Positions 1-8,273 of a DNA stretch of 64,000 nucleotides are shown here, piece by piece; the first letter of the stretch is position 1, and every line of letters begins with the position of its first letter. This DNA comes from a virus. Under the pieces are notes generated by a model. The model made no database searches. It saw only the letters and a program-made list of their open reading frames with translations, and was not told the DNA's origin. The stretch is taken from positions 186,001 through 250,000 of IMG/VR virus record IMGVR_UViG_3300049215_000771; one strand, 5' to 3'. The position numbers and the translations under genes were made by a program.

Positions 1-2
1 AG

Positions 3-212
3 TTCACGGTTGTCCTGGAAGGCGTGCCTGACGCTACGAAGAAGCTGGGCGTGGTCAAGCTGTGGCGGGAAGTCACGTCCCAGGGCTTGAAGGAATCGAA
101 GGATTCGGTCGATCAAGCGCCCAAGGTGTTGAAGGAAAACATCCCGCTCGCCGAGGCCAATGCCTTGAAGGAAAAATTCGAGGCGGCTGGGGCGAAGATC
201 ACGATCAAGTGA
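3..212 (+). CDS. rplL: Ribosomal protein bL12 (L7/L12) C-terminal domain, 5' partial
   Basis: The frame is open to the left edge, so the start is outside the window. The 69 visible residues follow the C-terminal domain of bL12: VVL near the start, KLGVVKLWREVTSQGLKESK, then a DQAPKVLKE helix turn and EKFEAAGAKITIK at the end. In ribosomes this domain recruits translation factors. Stalk-protein genes are known in some huge phages. No other ribosomal genes lie nearby, which argues against a chromosomal rpl operon. A 585-base gene-free stretch follows. Confidence 0.85.
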   Translation, partial: FTVVLEGVPDATKKLGVVKLWREVTSQGLKESKDSVDQAPKVLKENIPLAEANALKEKFEAAGAKITIK

Positions 213-797
213 AGCCATTGATGGGGGCGGCGACTGCCTGTTGGCAACGAAAGTCGTTGGTTTGGTATGCACCACTTAGGAAGTTACACGGATAGCAACC
301 GAGTAACGACTGATAGACGCATAACCCGTTCTGACATGCAGGGCAAGTATGTCCGGGTAAGGCTGGCCCGTTAGACCCGCAAGGTCGGCCCGCACCAACA
401 GCGCAAAATGGCCCGTCCTTTGTAGGGAATACGAGGGCGACTAGCACAGGTCGAAAACGCCGTCCGTAGTTGACGCTAAACGACTCTTCTTGATACCGAA
501 GTAAAACCCTATCGGCCTGGATACCGGCCTTAAACCGTATCGGTCCTGGTTTGACCTTAAACTAACCCTGTTTTAACCAAGTTTGTCGGTACAAACTGTA
601 TCTTTCAGCAGGTTGAGGTTTCAACCGCCGTTTCTTGCCGAAGTCCCCGTGAAGGGAATCGGTCGTCTGGTAGAAGGCCGTGAAGCCGGGTTGCTAACCA
701 CTCGTCCTGCGTGTGGTTCGCCATTGCAGGGAGATGCAACCCCTTGATATTGATCGGTCCATATCAGTCGCAATCATTCGTGGAGGGGAGGATAGCT
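213..797. other. Gene-free region with imperfect direct repeats
   Basis: No convincing ORF on either strand. It contains two related segments around 510-565, each with TATCGG followed by CCTGG and CCTTAAAC, plus several short inverted repeats. There is a single GGTACAAAC near 589, reminiscent of the E1 box far downstream. It could be a structured RNA or a long leader; nothing recognised. Confidence 0.5.
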
Positions 798-1085
798 GTG
801 ACCGAGTTTCGCAAAGATGATGAAGGCTATCCTCCCCTTCCACGTTCCTGGATTCACCCTTTGGACGCCGCCCGCTATCACCGGGCCGCAAGAATGATCG
901 AGGATGATGCCGAGCAAGCCTACTTCACGGTTAGAAGGTTGTTCGGCCCCGACGTGGCTGGCGTATTGTTGGTTATGTACATGCGGCAAAAACTCAACAA
1001 GCATCCCGACCAGTGGCCCCCGCCCGAAGACTTGATTGAAGAAGTCAACAACTTCCTTCGAGAGAAAGGACTGATGGAATCATGA
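798..1085 (+). CDS. Hypothetical protein, 95 aa
   Basis: GTG start chosen because GAGGGGAGG lies 7 bases upstream; the upstream GTG at 711 has no such site. The N-terminus is proline- and charge-rich, followed by a helical part ending WPPPEDLIEEVNNFLREKG. Its last bases overlap the next ATG (ATGA). No family recognised. Confidence 0.65.
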   Translation: MTEFRKDDEGYPPLPRSWIHPLDAARYHRAARMIEDDAEQAYFTVRRLFGPDVAGVLLVMYMRQKLNKHPDQWPPPEDLIEEVNNFLREKGLMES

Positions 1086-1522
1086 TTAACCAAGCACCCG
1101 AAGTGACTTCTTTCGTAATTTGCGACAACGCCTTCCGTTGTTGCACGAGTGGTAAGTACATGCTCCAGGGCATCTACAACGGATTCATGCTCCCCTGCAT
1201 TCCGTTCACCATCCCCGTTCCCGTCGTCATGTACATCGCCGTGACCGATGGACGGGGACAGATGACCTTCACCGTCAAGATCGTCGATGATGATGAGGAA
1301 ACCACACTCGTCGAATCCAACTGCCCCGCCGAGTTCGATAACCCCATGAACGTCGGCGAAATGATTTGTGCCATCGGCCCTATTACTTTTCAGCACGAAG
1401 GCGTCTACCGCTTCGAGTTGTGGGCCGGCGACGAACTGCTGAAGGTGCGGCGCATCCAGGCCAGTTTCTACAAACAGCCCAAGAACATCAACGACGAAGG
1501 CGAGGAGTGGAAGAAGAAATGA
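1082..1522 (+). CDS. DUF6941-like protein, 146 aa
   Basis: The pattern FVICDNAF...GKYMLQGIYNGF, then a strand-rich region with AVTDGRGQMTFTVKIVD, and EGVYRFELWAGDELL near residues 115-130 matches my memory of the DUF6941 family, common in planctomycetes. It probably forms a beta sandwich; function unknown. Coupled to both neighbours by overlapping start and stop codons. Confidence 0.65.
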   Translation: MINQAPEVTSFVICDNAFRCCTSGKYMLQGIYNGFMLPCIPFTIPVPVVMYIAVTDGRGQMTFTVKIVDDDEETTLVESNCPAEFDNPMNVGEMICAIGPITFQHEGVYRFELWAGDELLKVRRIQASFYKQPKNINDEGEEWKKK

Positions 1523-1980
1523 GCATCTTCGGCGAACAACAACCTGAAAAAACCGACTTCGAGAAGCTGGGCGTGAACGTGGTCCGGCCCTACAAGAAGG
1601 ACGGCAAGTGGTTGTTCAACAAGAACGGTGCTGCCTGGCCGATGGCCCCGGCTGGCATCACCGATGTTGCCCTCTCGCCCGTTGTTGTTGGTGCTGACCG
1701 TGCTATCAACATCGCCTGCCAGATGAAAGGAATCAGCAACCCGGAAGATGGTTTTTGTTTGTTGTTTTCCGAAACCTACTTCCCGACCTGCGACGTGAAA
1801 TTCACCTACCGGGAAAACAAATTCGATGGTTGGGTGTACGACGTGCATGAGGAAAACCTCAAGGGTTTGATGACCGACCAGCAGGCGTGGGTTTGTCCTT
1901 ACTTGGGGTTTTATTTCGACAAGCCGCCTCAGACACTCTATCTAAAGGTGGAACCCCATGACGGAAGAAGTGATTCCTGA
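1519..1980 (+). CDS. DUF6717-like protein, 153 aa
   Basis: ATG overlaps the previous TGA. Shares the layout of the protein at 10639-11067: RPYKKDGKWLFN near the start, a middle LLFSETYFP, and WVCPYLGFYFDKPPQTLYLK near the end. Both fit what I recall of DUF6717, a planctomycete-enriched family of unknown function. It is the more diverged of the two copies. Confidence 0.6.
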   Translation: MSIFGEQQPEKTDFEKLGVNVVRPYKKDGKWLFNKNGAAWPMAPAGITDVALSPVVVGADRAINIACQMKGISNPEDGFCLLFSETYFPTCDVKFTYRENKFDGWVYDVHEENLKGLMTDQQAWVCPYLGFYFDKPPQTLYLKVEPHDGRSDS

Positions 1981-2260
1981 TGGACAAACCCGGCACGAGC
2001 CGGTCGTCAACGTGATGAACTGCTTCTTCTGCATGAAGGACAAGAAGAACTGCGGCGCTTACCTCGTCCAGTTCAGGGAGAATTGTGATCCGATCCTTCG
2101 ACCGTATCGAGGGCAACGATTCGCAATGTGCCCTGAATGCCAGGAGCGGGCCAGAAAAGAAGAACAATACCCCGCTCATTGTATCCTCAGTTGGATTCTT
2201 TCGGAGAAGAAACTGAAGGAGTTGGAGGGCCGCAAACGCAAACGCAAAGGAAAAAAATGA
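1958..2260 (+). CDS. Small zinc-ribbon-like protein, 100 aa
   Basis: Two cysteine pairs, CFFC at about residue 22 and CPEC at about 58, with an extra Cys between, suggest a zinc ribbon. The C-terminus is a very basic tail (RKRKRKGKK) that could contact nucleic acid. Start ATG sits after AAAGGTGG and overlaps the previous gene by 23 bases. Confidence 0.6.
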   Translation: MTEEVIPDGQTRHEPVVNVMNCFFCMKDKKNCGAYLVQFRENCDPILRPYRGQRFAMCPECQERARKEEQYPAHCILSWILSEKKLKELEGRKRKRKGKK

Positions 2261-2688
2261 AGGCTGTTTTACATCTCGACATGGAGTTGATGCCCAGGAC
2301 GTTCGATACGCCCGATGAGGCAATCACGTTCGTCGAGAGAAAGTTCCAAGACCCGGAACTGAAAATCAAATGGAGGCGAGACGACAACTACCCCAACAAC
2401 TACACAGACTACACCAGGCAACAGTTGTTGGAAGAATACAACAGAACCGGCGAAATCTGCCTGCAACTCGTCGGCGGCGAAGGTGAAGACATTATCATTG
2501 GCGAAATCGCCAACATCATCACCGAGGAGAAGGAAAACCAGGACGTTGCCGAAGCTGAGGCGGAACTGACCAAAGTTGGGCAAGAACTGGCCGACACCTA
2601 CCAGACCAAGATCAGTCTCGGCTGGCAAGGCTACAACCAGAAAACTTTCAAGCCCAAGAAAGCCAGGATCAAAAGAAAGAAGAAATGA
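2257..2688 (+). CDS. Hypothetical protein, 143 aa
   Basis: ATG chosen at the overlap with the previous stop. Mixed alpha/beta sequence with an acidic middle, a helical EEKENQDVAEAEAELTKV segment, and a basic tail (KKARIKRKKK). No family recognised. Confidence 0.6.
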   Translation: MKAVLHLDMELMPRTFDTPDEAITFVERKFQDPELKIKWRRDDNYPNNYTDYTRQQLLEEYNRTGEICLQLVGGEGEDIIIGEIANIITEEKENQDVAEAEAELTKVGQELADTYQTKISLGWQGYNQKTFKPKKARIKRKKK

Positions 2689-2948
2689 AACAACAACGAC
2701 CCAAGGGTGTTCCCGACACTGCCAGGTTGTCTATGTTGTACAACGCCCTGGACTTCATCAAGACCGCCAACGCCTTGCTCAAGCCCCACGGCCTTCGCCT
2801 CCGCACCAAAGCCTCCCAGCGGGGCGGCGGCGTGCCTTCCTGGGTGTGGATTGAAGAAACCGGCACACCACCCGTCGTGCCCATCAAACCAGTGGATTGG
2901 GAAGGATTGAACAAACACCTGGCAAGCATGGGCCTCCCTAGCAAGTAG
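2685..2948 (+). CDS. Hypothetical protein, 87 aa
   Basis: ATGA overlap with the previous gene. Starts with a basic stretch, then a helix (LYNALDFIKTANALLKPHG) and RLRTKASQRGG. Possibly a small nucleic-acid-binding protein; this is only inference from charge. Confidence 0.6.
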   Translation: MKQQRPKGVPDTARLSMLYNALDFIKTANALLKPHGLRLRTKASQRGGGVPSWVWIEETGTPPVVPIKPVDWEGLNKHLASMGLPSK

Positions 2949-2955
2949 GTTTGAC

Positions 2956-3282
2956 ATGGCCTGGTTCGGTGCCAAAATCCTGATGCGTAGCTTCATTCCC
3001 AAGACAGGTGAAGAACTGCTTGGCGAAGAAACCGTCCGTCTCGTGTCGGCTAAAAACCTGGAGGATGCTGAGAAGAAAGCCATCAAGCTGGGCAAGACCC
3101 TGCAACACAAGTACAAAAGCGCCGATGGAGCGATGATTCATGTCAGGTTCCAGGAAGTCCTCGATGTCTATGACATTCAAGAACGGATTCATGATGGTGT
3201 GGAAATTTACTCTTTACTCATCACGCCAAAAGAGGTAGCCTACTACATGAAGATGTATCGCCCCAAGGGTTTCAGGAAATGA
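2956..3282 (+). CDS. DUF4288-like protein, 108 aa
   Basis: Begins MAWFGAKILMRS, continues GEETVRLVSAKNLEDAEKKA and HVRFQEVLDVYDIQE, and ends with GVEIYSLLITPKE. This order of motifs fits DUF4288, a small alpha/beta family of unknown function. TTTGACATGG marks the start; no strong ribosome binding site. Confidence 0.7.
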   Translation: MAWFGAKILMRSFIPKTGEELLGEETVRLVSAKNLEDAEKKAIKLGKTLQHKYKSADGAMIHVRFQEVLDVYDIQERIHDGVEIYSLLITPKEVAYYMKMYRPKGFRK

Positions 3283-3370
3283 ACTTCCTCAAATGGCTGG
3301 TGCGTAGGGAACTTGACAGGATGATTGGCAACTTGCGAAAGGCTGGGATTCACTGTGAGTTCCAAGAAGA
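3279..3370 (+). other. Possible first part of the next gene, joined by a +1 frameshift
   Basis: An ATG overlapping the previous TGA opens a frame encoding MNFLKWLVRRELDRMIGNL. After about position 3355 its third-codon-position GC falls, while the +1 frame becomes strongly coding. The short overlapping frame running to 3596 is probably not fully translated. Either a +1 shift or an indel would join it to the CDS ending at 3759. Confidence 0.35.
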
Positions 3371-3759
3371 AGACGACCGAGAAGAAATTGAAGTCCTCGA
3401 AAGACTACCGGGCGGCATCCGAGGCATCCTTCGCCCAGGCGCAAACGCTCGCCGGCACGAAAATAATGAGCGACGAAGCCTTTATCGAAAGTATGTCAAG
3501 AAGCGACGACTTGGCAGACCACCCCGATGCGTGGACGGAAGCAGGAACGTGCGGACATTGCGGCATGATGATTTGCATGGCGCAAACTGCCCGTGACATG
3601 CTCGCCGCTGGTGACACTGGCCCCGGAGCTATTGGCCGCTGGAGCGATGAAAGCCACAAACGCTGGCAGGCTGGCAAATACTTTCAGTTTTACCAAAGCG
3701 AGAAAGCCGCTGGGCGTGATCCCAACAAATCCTTCGAGGAGCGGGGATGGGAAATGTGA
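3325..3759 (+). CDS. CxxC protein, 144 aa from a TTG start
   Basis: Frame is clearly coding from about 3350. Lys/Ala-rich N-terminal helix (KKKTTEKKLKSSKDY), then GTCGHCGMM at about residue 74 as a possible metal or redox site, and a helical C-terminus rich in W and K. The true start is uncertain: TTG at 3325, ATG at 3466, or the upstream ATG at 3279 via a frameshift. Confidence 0.55.
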   Translation: MATCERLGFTVSSKKKTTEKKLKSSKDYRAASEASFAQAQTLAGTKIMSDEAFIESMSRSDDLADHPDAWTEAGTCGHCGMMICMAQTARDMLAAGDTGPGAIGRWSDESHKRWQAGKYFQFYQSEKAAGRDPNKSFEERGWEM

Positions 3760-3959
3760 CGCCAGAACGTGAGTTCTCCAACTTCGTCCTCGAAGAAGCC
3801 AAACGCCGTGGCCTGGGCGTTTTCGTCTGCGTCGTCAATGAGCAAACCGAACAAATTGCCTACGACATGCGGATCGAAACTGGCAACAAAATGGCCGCTG
3901 CCTTCTTTCAATGGCTTCAGGACAACTTGTCGAAAGTTACAAGGAAACCCAATGGCTAA
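3747..3959 (+). CDS. Hypothetical protein, 70 aa
   Basis: Overlaps the previous gene by 13 bases and has GGAGCGGGG just upstream. Alpha/beta pattern: FVLEEAKRRG, then FVCVVNEQTEQIAYDM and FFQWLQDNLSK. No family recognised. Confidence 0.55.
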   Translation: MGNVTPEREFSNFVLEEAKRRGLGVFVCVVNEQTEQIAYDMRIETGNKMAAAFFQWLQDNLSKVTRKPNG

Positions 3960-4179
3960 AGTTACCATCACCCTCGTCGATGAAAACGACAAGGGAACAA
4001 TTACTGTCAAGATTGAGTCTGACCCTGGTTTCCCTGGACCTGCTGCCCCGCCCGAAGAACAAAGCGTGACCGTGGCCCAAAGCCTGGGTTTGCAACTCAT
4101 GGAACACCTGAACAATATCATCAAAGGTCAAGGTGACAACCATGACAACGAACCAGAACCCGCCATCGTCGAAAGATGA
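3952..4179 (+). CDS. Hypothetical protein, 75 aa
   Basis: ATG overlaps the previous gene end. Beta-rich N-terminus (MAKVTITLVDENDKGTITVK), then a Pro/Glu linker and a helix (QSLGLQLMEHLNNII). The C-terminal tail overlaps the next gene. Function unknown. Confidence 0.6.
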   Translation: MAKVTITLVDENDKGTITVKIESDPGFPGPAAPPEEQSVTVAQSLGLQLMEHLNNIIKGQGDNHDNEPEPAIVER

Positions 4180-4552
4180 TGACGACAGCATTTGGGACGT
4201 GTTCAAAGTCCTCAAGCACGAGCGCCAAGTGCAAGGCCGGAAGCGCCGCAGCCAAGCGTGGGAAGATTTCAAGCCCGCTGCTCAGGCTGCCTCGCAGTTT
4301 GGTATGGTGCTGATCCAACATACGGAGACGCATTACTCGCTCCGTCATCAGCGTGGATGGATTCTCAACATCTATCCAGGCAACCGCCGCCTGTATCGTG
4401 ACCCAAACACCAAGGTTCGCAGCCCCTACCTCCAACTGCCCGAAGAATGGAATCTGATCGACGTTGTTGAAGCGTGTGCCAGGCATGAAGAAAAAGAACA
4501 ACTCAAAGCATCTGAAGTTGTTCGAGGCGAATTGCAAGACGGAGACAAATGA
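4142..4552 (+). CDS. Hypothetical protein, 136 aa
   Basis: ATG at 4142 chosen because AAGGTCAAGGTG lies upstream; a GTG 9 bases earlier is possible. Disordered Asn/Asp-rich N-terminus, a basic stretch (QGRKRRSQAW), then a beta-rich part (HYSLRHQRGWILNIYPGNRRLYRD). Ends with helix and LQDGDK. Confidence 0.6.
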   Translation: MTTNQNPPSSKDDDDSIWDVFKVLKHERQVQGRKRRSQAWEDFKPAAQAASQFGMVLIQHTETHYSLRHQRGWILNIYPGNRRLYRDPNTKVRSPYLQLPEEWNLIDVVEACARHEEKEQLKASEVVRGELQDGDK

Positions 4553-5118
4553 TGGATGCTTTGTTCTGTTCGCTCACGCCTGATATGACCGATGATGAGT
4601 TGAAAGAGTGCATCCACAGAATGTACCCTAAAGCCGTGAACTCGGAACAGGGCTTCCTGCTCACCATCAGCGGTTACGACCAAGACCCTCGTGAACTTTG
4701 GGAAATTCCTGAAGTCATCACGTTTTTCAACAGGCTCATCGACATTGGCTTCCTGGGCCTGCTCGCCCTCAATGCCCAAACCGTCATGCCCGGCACGCCT
4801 GGGTTCGGCGCAGCAGAAGTCTGGATGGTCGCTACGGGCAAGATCACCCGTAGGGCCAAGTTCCCCATTCTCCCCGAATACCTCAAGGAAGTCATGAGGA
4901 TCGTACTGGAAAGCAATGAGAAGATCGCCCAAGTCCTCAAGGAGCCATGCCCCAACACCGGCATCAAGGAACATGAGGAACGCTTGGGTCGCAACAGCCT
5001 CCAGGAAATCGGCAAGCGACTCAGGACTGTTGAAACCCTCGACAAGTTGAAAGGCCAAGTGCCTGACGCCCCACAACGTCATGGCGACCGCTGGTGGAAT
5101 CATCGCAAGAAGAAATAA
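4549..5118 (+). CDS. Hypothetical protein, 189 aa
   Basis: Starts at ATGATGG overlapping the previous stop. A hydrophobic segment (LIDIGFLGLLALNA) lies near residue 65, followed by a long charged helical half and a basic end (HRKKK). No family recognised. Confidence 0.6.
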   Translation: MMDALFCSLTPDMTDDELKECIHRMYPKAVNSEQGFLLTISGYDQDPRELWEIPEVITFFNRLIDIGFLGLLALNAQTVMPGTPGFGAAEVWMVATGKITRRAKFPILPEYLKEVMRIVLESNEKIAQVLKEPCPNTGIKEHEERLGRNSLQEIGKRLRTVETLDKLKGQVPDAPQRHGDRWWNHRKKK

Positions 5119-5127
5119 GGAGACGCT

Positions 5128-5520
5128 ATGTTCTGGAAAGGCAAAGAACTCAAAACCATCGAAGACCTAATGCTTCGTGGTATTGACCAGTGCAACAACA
5201 AGGAAGAAGCACAACAGTTCATCCTCCAGTATGTCGAGGAAAATATCCATGCCAGGGAGAACATTGGCTATCTGGCTGGTTACTATGACCGAGATGACCA
5301 GGCTCGCATCTTCGACTGGTTTGATGTCTGTCACCCCATCTACGGCAGGAATCCACTCCCTACCAAAATCATGATGGAGATGGGGATGCGCATGGGCGAA
5401 CGGATGAGGAACCCCGAAAAGTTCAAAACCGATGATCTCAACGTCGCTGACTTCATCCGGGCCAACATCGACATCGCCGCCAAGGAGGGGAAACTTCCAA
5501 ACTTCCGATGGCATACATGA
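5128..5520 (+). CDS. Hypothetical protein, 130 aa
   Basis: Good ribosome binding site (AAGGAGA) 7 bases before ATG. Mostly helical and acidic, with methionine-rich MMEMGMRMGERM in the middle. Overlaps the following membrane protein gene by 13 bases. Confidence 0.65.
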   Translation: MFWKGKELKTIEDLMLRGIDQCNNKEEAQQFILQYVEENIHARENIGYLAGYYDRDDQARIFDWFDVCHPIYGRNPLPTKIMMEMGMRMGERMRNPEKFKTDDLNVADFIRANIDIAAKEGKLPNFRWHT

Positions 5521-5897
5521 AAATTACACCCTGGCTGTTCCTCAAATGCTGGCTTCAGGTCAGCTTTTGTAAGGATATGTGGGGCAGTTGGTACTTCCTT
5601 CTGCTTTACTTGGTGATTATCATCTCCAATGCCAGCGAACCATCTACGATCCATAAGTGGCCGGGCCAGATTGTTGTACTGGTCGTGATTGCCCTGTTTT
5701 TCGGCATGATGGGTACGGTCATGGGTTTGATGAAACATCGCCAGCAACAAAGGGTACAACGAGAAATAGAACAACGCATGGGCCGTGCCAAAGCAACATC
5801 GCAGTTTGACAACCTGGAGGTTGAGGCTGTTGGTAATGCCGACAATGCCGACATCAACCTGATAAAATCCTACTGGCTGAGAAAGAAAAATGGCTGA
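5508..5897 (+). CDS. Two-span membrane protein, 129 aa
   Basis: Two hydrophobic segments, YFLLLYLVIIISNA at about residues 29-42 and VVLVVIALFFGMMGTVMGLM at about 56-75, suggest two membrane spans. A charged, Gln-rich C-terminal tail follows, probably cytoplasmic. ATG at 5517 is an alternative start. Function unknown. Confidence 0.65.
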   Translation: MAYMKITPWLFLKCWLQVSFCKDMWGSWYFLLLYLVIIISNASEPSTIHKWPGQIVVLVVIALFFGMMGTVMGLMKHRQQQRVQREIEQRMGRAKATSQFDNLEVEAVGNADNADINLIKSYWLRKKNG

Positions 5898-6225
5898 CCC
5901 TATTCCTGGCACTGTTCGCCCTATCGACCTTACTGGTTGTTTCTTCCCTGCCCGGCCCAGCGGTCGCATCGGCATCCCCGATCAACCATGCTATTTTGAG
6001 ATGCCGGATACGCCCAACACATTGTTCTTGCCCGTTTTCTCGGACGTGGATGATCTGAAGAAGGCGATGGAGTTGGTCGGGATCGAAGAATACAAAATCA
6101 AACACATCGACGACGGAAAACAATTTACGGAGTCCGTGTTGGAAACCGGCATCTGTCGTGTGATGCTCAACCCCCGTCGTACTGAAAGAGGTACAACCCG
6201 ATGGACGGAAGTGATCTTGGACTGA
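5890..6225 (+). CDS. SseB-like protein, 111 aa
   Basis: The core TLFLPVFSDVDDLKKAMELV, followed by CRVMLNPRRTERGTTRW, resembles the N-terminal SseB-type domain (a value to clamp against a vNP motif). This is a weak match from memory. Overlaps both neighbours. Confidence 0.5.
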   Translation: MADPIPGTVRPIDLTGCFFPARPSGRIGIPDQPCYFEMPDTPNTLFLPVFSDVDDLKKAMELVGIEEYKIKHIDDGKQFTESVLETGICRVMLNPRRTERGTTRWTEVILD

Positions 6226-6614
6226 AAGGGAAACCCTTGTCCTTCCAGAAATGCTACCTGGGCGACGTTCAACCGCCTCCTGGTGGCATTACGCCCATTA
6301 CCGAGCCTATCCTGGCCGAGAATCCCAGCATCATCCTCGAAGCCCAGGACATTGAAGCTGCTATCCGTGAAGGCGCTGCTGCCAACCCTGCCAACATTCA
6401 CAGCCGAGAAGTGATGGCTACCTATGCCGCCAATCCCGAATATGGGAAGTTGCGGTACTACATGCACCCCAAAGATGCCCGCCAGCTTACTTGTGGCTTG
6501 ATCTACGCCCTCGCCGACATGGACGACAGGGTTGCCAAACGCCTCGCTGAAGTTCTGGATGAAATGTACGCACAAGGCCCAACGATGGGCTTCGAGGAGG
6601 AGGAAAATGGCTGA
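6201..6614 (+). CDS. Hypothetical protein, 137 aa
   Basis: ATG follows GAAAGAGG. N-terminal half is Pro/Gly-rich, C-terminal half helical (LIYALADMDDRVAKRLAEVLDE) with an acidic tail (FEEEENG) whose codons supply the binding site for the next gene. Confidence 0.6.
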   Translation: MDGSDLGLKGKPLSFQKCYLGDVQPPPGGITPITEPILAENPSIILEAQDIEAAIREGAAANPANIHSREVMATYAANPEYGKLRYYMHPKDARQLTCGLIYALADMDDRVAKRLAEVLDEMYAQGPTMGFEEEENG

Positions 6615-6867
6615 TGCTTTCACCTACGATGTCATCATAACTGGCATGGAAAACATTCCATTGCGCACTACCAAGGAAGGTGCTAAAGCCTTGATGACGG
6701 CTTTTGACAACGGCGACAAAGCCTGTGAGGTTCTTGTCAACGCAATGGCTGAAGGGATTGAATTCAACAACAATCTCGTCACCATCAGGAAAGGGGCAAC
6801 AAATGAGCCAGGAACCGGAGACAAGCCTGCTCGTGTGCAAAAATCTCGAACAACTAAGCGAAGCTGA
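6607..6867 (+). CDS. Hypothetical protein, 86 aa
   Basis: Strong GGAGGAGGAAAATGG start. Short beta start (TYDVIITGMENIPLRTT), helix with ALMTAFDNG, then VTIRKG and a disordered basic tail. Function unknown. Confidence 0.6.
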   Translation: MADAFTYDVIITGMENIPLRTTKEGAKALMTAFDNGDKACEVLVNAMAEGIEFNNNLVTIRKGATNEPGTGDKPARVQKSRTTKRS

Positions 6868-7099
6868 TGCCGCTAGAACAAACTCCATCAAGATAGCCTG
6901 CGAATACTGCGCCAGCGTCGTGTGGGTCGTACCTCGCAATCTCATCATCAAGGAAAAGAAAAATGCCAAGATTGCTTGTACGAAATGCGCCCGCAGGCTG
7001 GTGAAGGAAGAAATCGACAAGGGTGAGGAAGTGTTTGAAATTCCTGCCGCCCCTGTTGCCGAGAAACTGCTGAAGGAAGAAAAACTGTCGAATGGCTAA
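6803..7099 (+). CDS. Zinc-ribbon-like protein, 98 aa
   Basis: Two CxxC pairs, CEYC at about residue 33 and CTKC at about 59, fit a zinc ribbon. Lys/Glu-rich helical C-terminus. Start preceded by AGGAAAGGGG; overlaps the previous gene by 65 bases in another frame. Confidence 0.6.
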   Translation: MSQEPETSLLVCKNLEQLSEADAARTNSIKIACEYCASVVWVVPRNLIIKEKKNAKIACTKCARRLVKEEIDKGEEVFEIPAAPVAEKLLKEEKLSNG

Positions 7100-7107
7100 A
7101 TAATGCC

Positions 7108-7860
7108 ATGAGAACTTTCAGGCAGTATCATCAGTGGCGGGAAGCCTTCCTTGGCGCAGGTAATTCATACCATCCTGACGGAAACAGTGGTGGACAACCA
7201 CCACCAGACCGAACCTCCGAGTACATCCCGCCCCTGCCGCCTGGAGGCCCACCCCGCCCAGGACCGCATGGCACGATACAAGATGGCGATTTCCTCCGCA
7301 AGCTGTTGGCGATATTGACCAAAATAGATGCCTTCCGGGACGACAGAATTACTCCCAGCGGAGCCAGTGTGCGAGGCATGGCCGGCACACCTGATTATAT
7401 GTCCCCGGAGATGGGACAACGGACACAATCGCCCGGAGGTTTTGAAGAAGAAAACGAACACGATGACCTGGAATCTTTCCTGGTCAACGGGGCACGCATT
7501 TTCCCCGAAGTTGCAGCCGAGGCCCAGCAAGTCATGCGAGCCTGGTTGCAGTTTCGGAATTTGTTCCTTCCTGCCCTGCATAGTCGTTACACCCAACAGG
7601 AACAACAACAAAACTATCTCTACTACAAGGTCACACTCAGAAACTACAACAATGTGACCCCGTTATTGAAGGAATTGGATAAACTCATCATGGGCGAGAG
7701 CGGCCAGCACAACCCCGCTATCTCGACCAACTGGACCGCATTTATCCAGCAATGGCGGCGACTCGCCCCAAAACTGGCCGGGATGCTCAACCAGGCAATG
7801 GCAGAACACCCGAATCCATACCAGGCCGAGCCTATACAAATGACGCAAGACGTGGTATAA
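7108..7860 (+). CDS. Hypothetical protein with capsid-targeting-like N-terminus, 250 aa
   Basis: N-terminus MRTFRQYHQWREAFLGAG loosely fits the T4-type capsid-targeting pattern with a possible cleavage after a Glu. A Pro/Gly-rich disordered part follows (residues 20-60), then a helical C-terminal domain (100-250). It could be an internal head or scaffold protein; that is inference. The promoter for the next gene lies inside its 3' end. Confidence 0.6.
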   Translation: MRTFRQYHQWREAFLGAGNSYHPDGNSGGQPPPDRTSEYIPPLPPGGPPRPGPHGTIQDGDFLRKLLAILTKIDAFRDDRITPSGASVRGMAGTPDYMSPEMGQRTQSPGGFEEENEHDDLESFLVNGARIFPEVAAEAQQVMRAWLQFRNLFLPALHSRYTQQEQQQNYLYYKVTLRNYNNVTPLLKELDKLIMGESGQHNPAISTNWTAFIQQWRRLAPKLAGMLNQAMAEHPNPYQAEPIQMTQDVV

Positions 7861-7861
7861 T
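7833..7861 (+). promoter_or_regulatory. Sigma70-like promoter TATACA-17-TATAAT
   Basis: TATACA at 7833-7838 and TATAAT at 7856-7861 with exactly 17 bases between, and GTGG directly before the -10. It drives the gene at 7881 with a short leader containing GGAG. Confidence 0.75.
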
Positions 7862-7880
7862 CCCCATCATCGGAGTGATT

Positions 7881-8273
7881 ATGGAAACGGTCAGCGATTT
7901 TCTCAGTGCCCATCGGGATGAAGTCAGCACCGCTTTGAATGAAGTGGGCGGCTGGCGTGGCTTGTTTGACCCTTACTGTGCCGAATGGCAGGAGGCTGAC
8001 CTTCGCCAGAAAGCCGGCGTGCTGCGTTTGCTGATGCAGCATCGCACATTCCCTCAACTTGTTGCTATCTTTCTCAACTCCGAGAGAAGGGAATACATCC
8101 GACAAGATGTGCCATGCGCTATCTTCAAGTTGATGGATCACCTGCCCGAAGCCAAGGAATTTTTCCTCAACGACCCGATTTGCGTCAACAGTGTGTACCA
8201 CGAGTGCCTGACGAGAAAACTCGATGCTGAAAGATGGACAGCACCAGCACGGCCATCAGATAACCACACTTGA
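7881..8273 (+). CDS. Hypothetical protein, 130 aa
   Basis: Starts 20 bases after a clear promoter, with GGAG upstream of ATG. All-helical protein: FLSAHRDEVSTAL, then LRLLMQHRTFPQLVAIFL and FKLMDHLPEAKEFFL. No family recognised. Confidence 0.65.
   Translation: METVSDFLSAHRDEVSTALNEVGGWRGLFDPYCAEWQEADLRQKAGVLRLLMQHRTFPQLVAIFLNSERREYIRQDVPCAIFKLMDHLPEAKEFFLNDPICVNSVYHECLTRKLDAERWTAPARPSDNHT

Noticed and set aside
3-212. Chromosomal rplJL operon fragment
   Set aside because: No other ribosomal or RNA polymerase genes follow; the neighbours are small unknown and phage-type genes.
661-735. tRNA-like GGTTCGCC in the gap before 798
   Set aside because: No paired T stem or acceptor stem.
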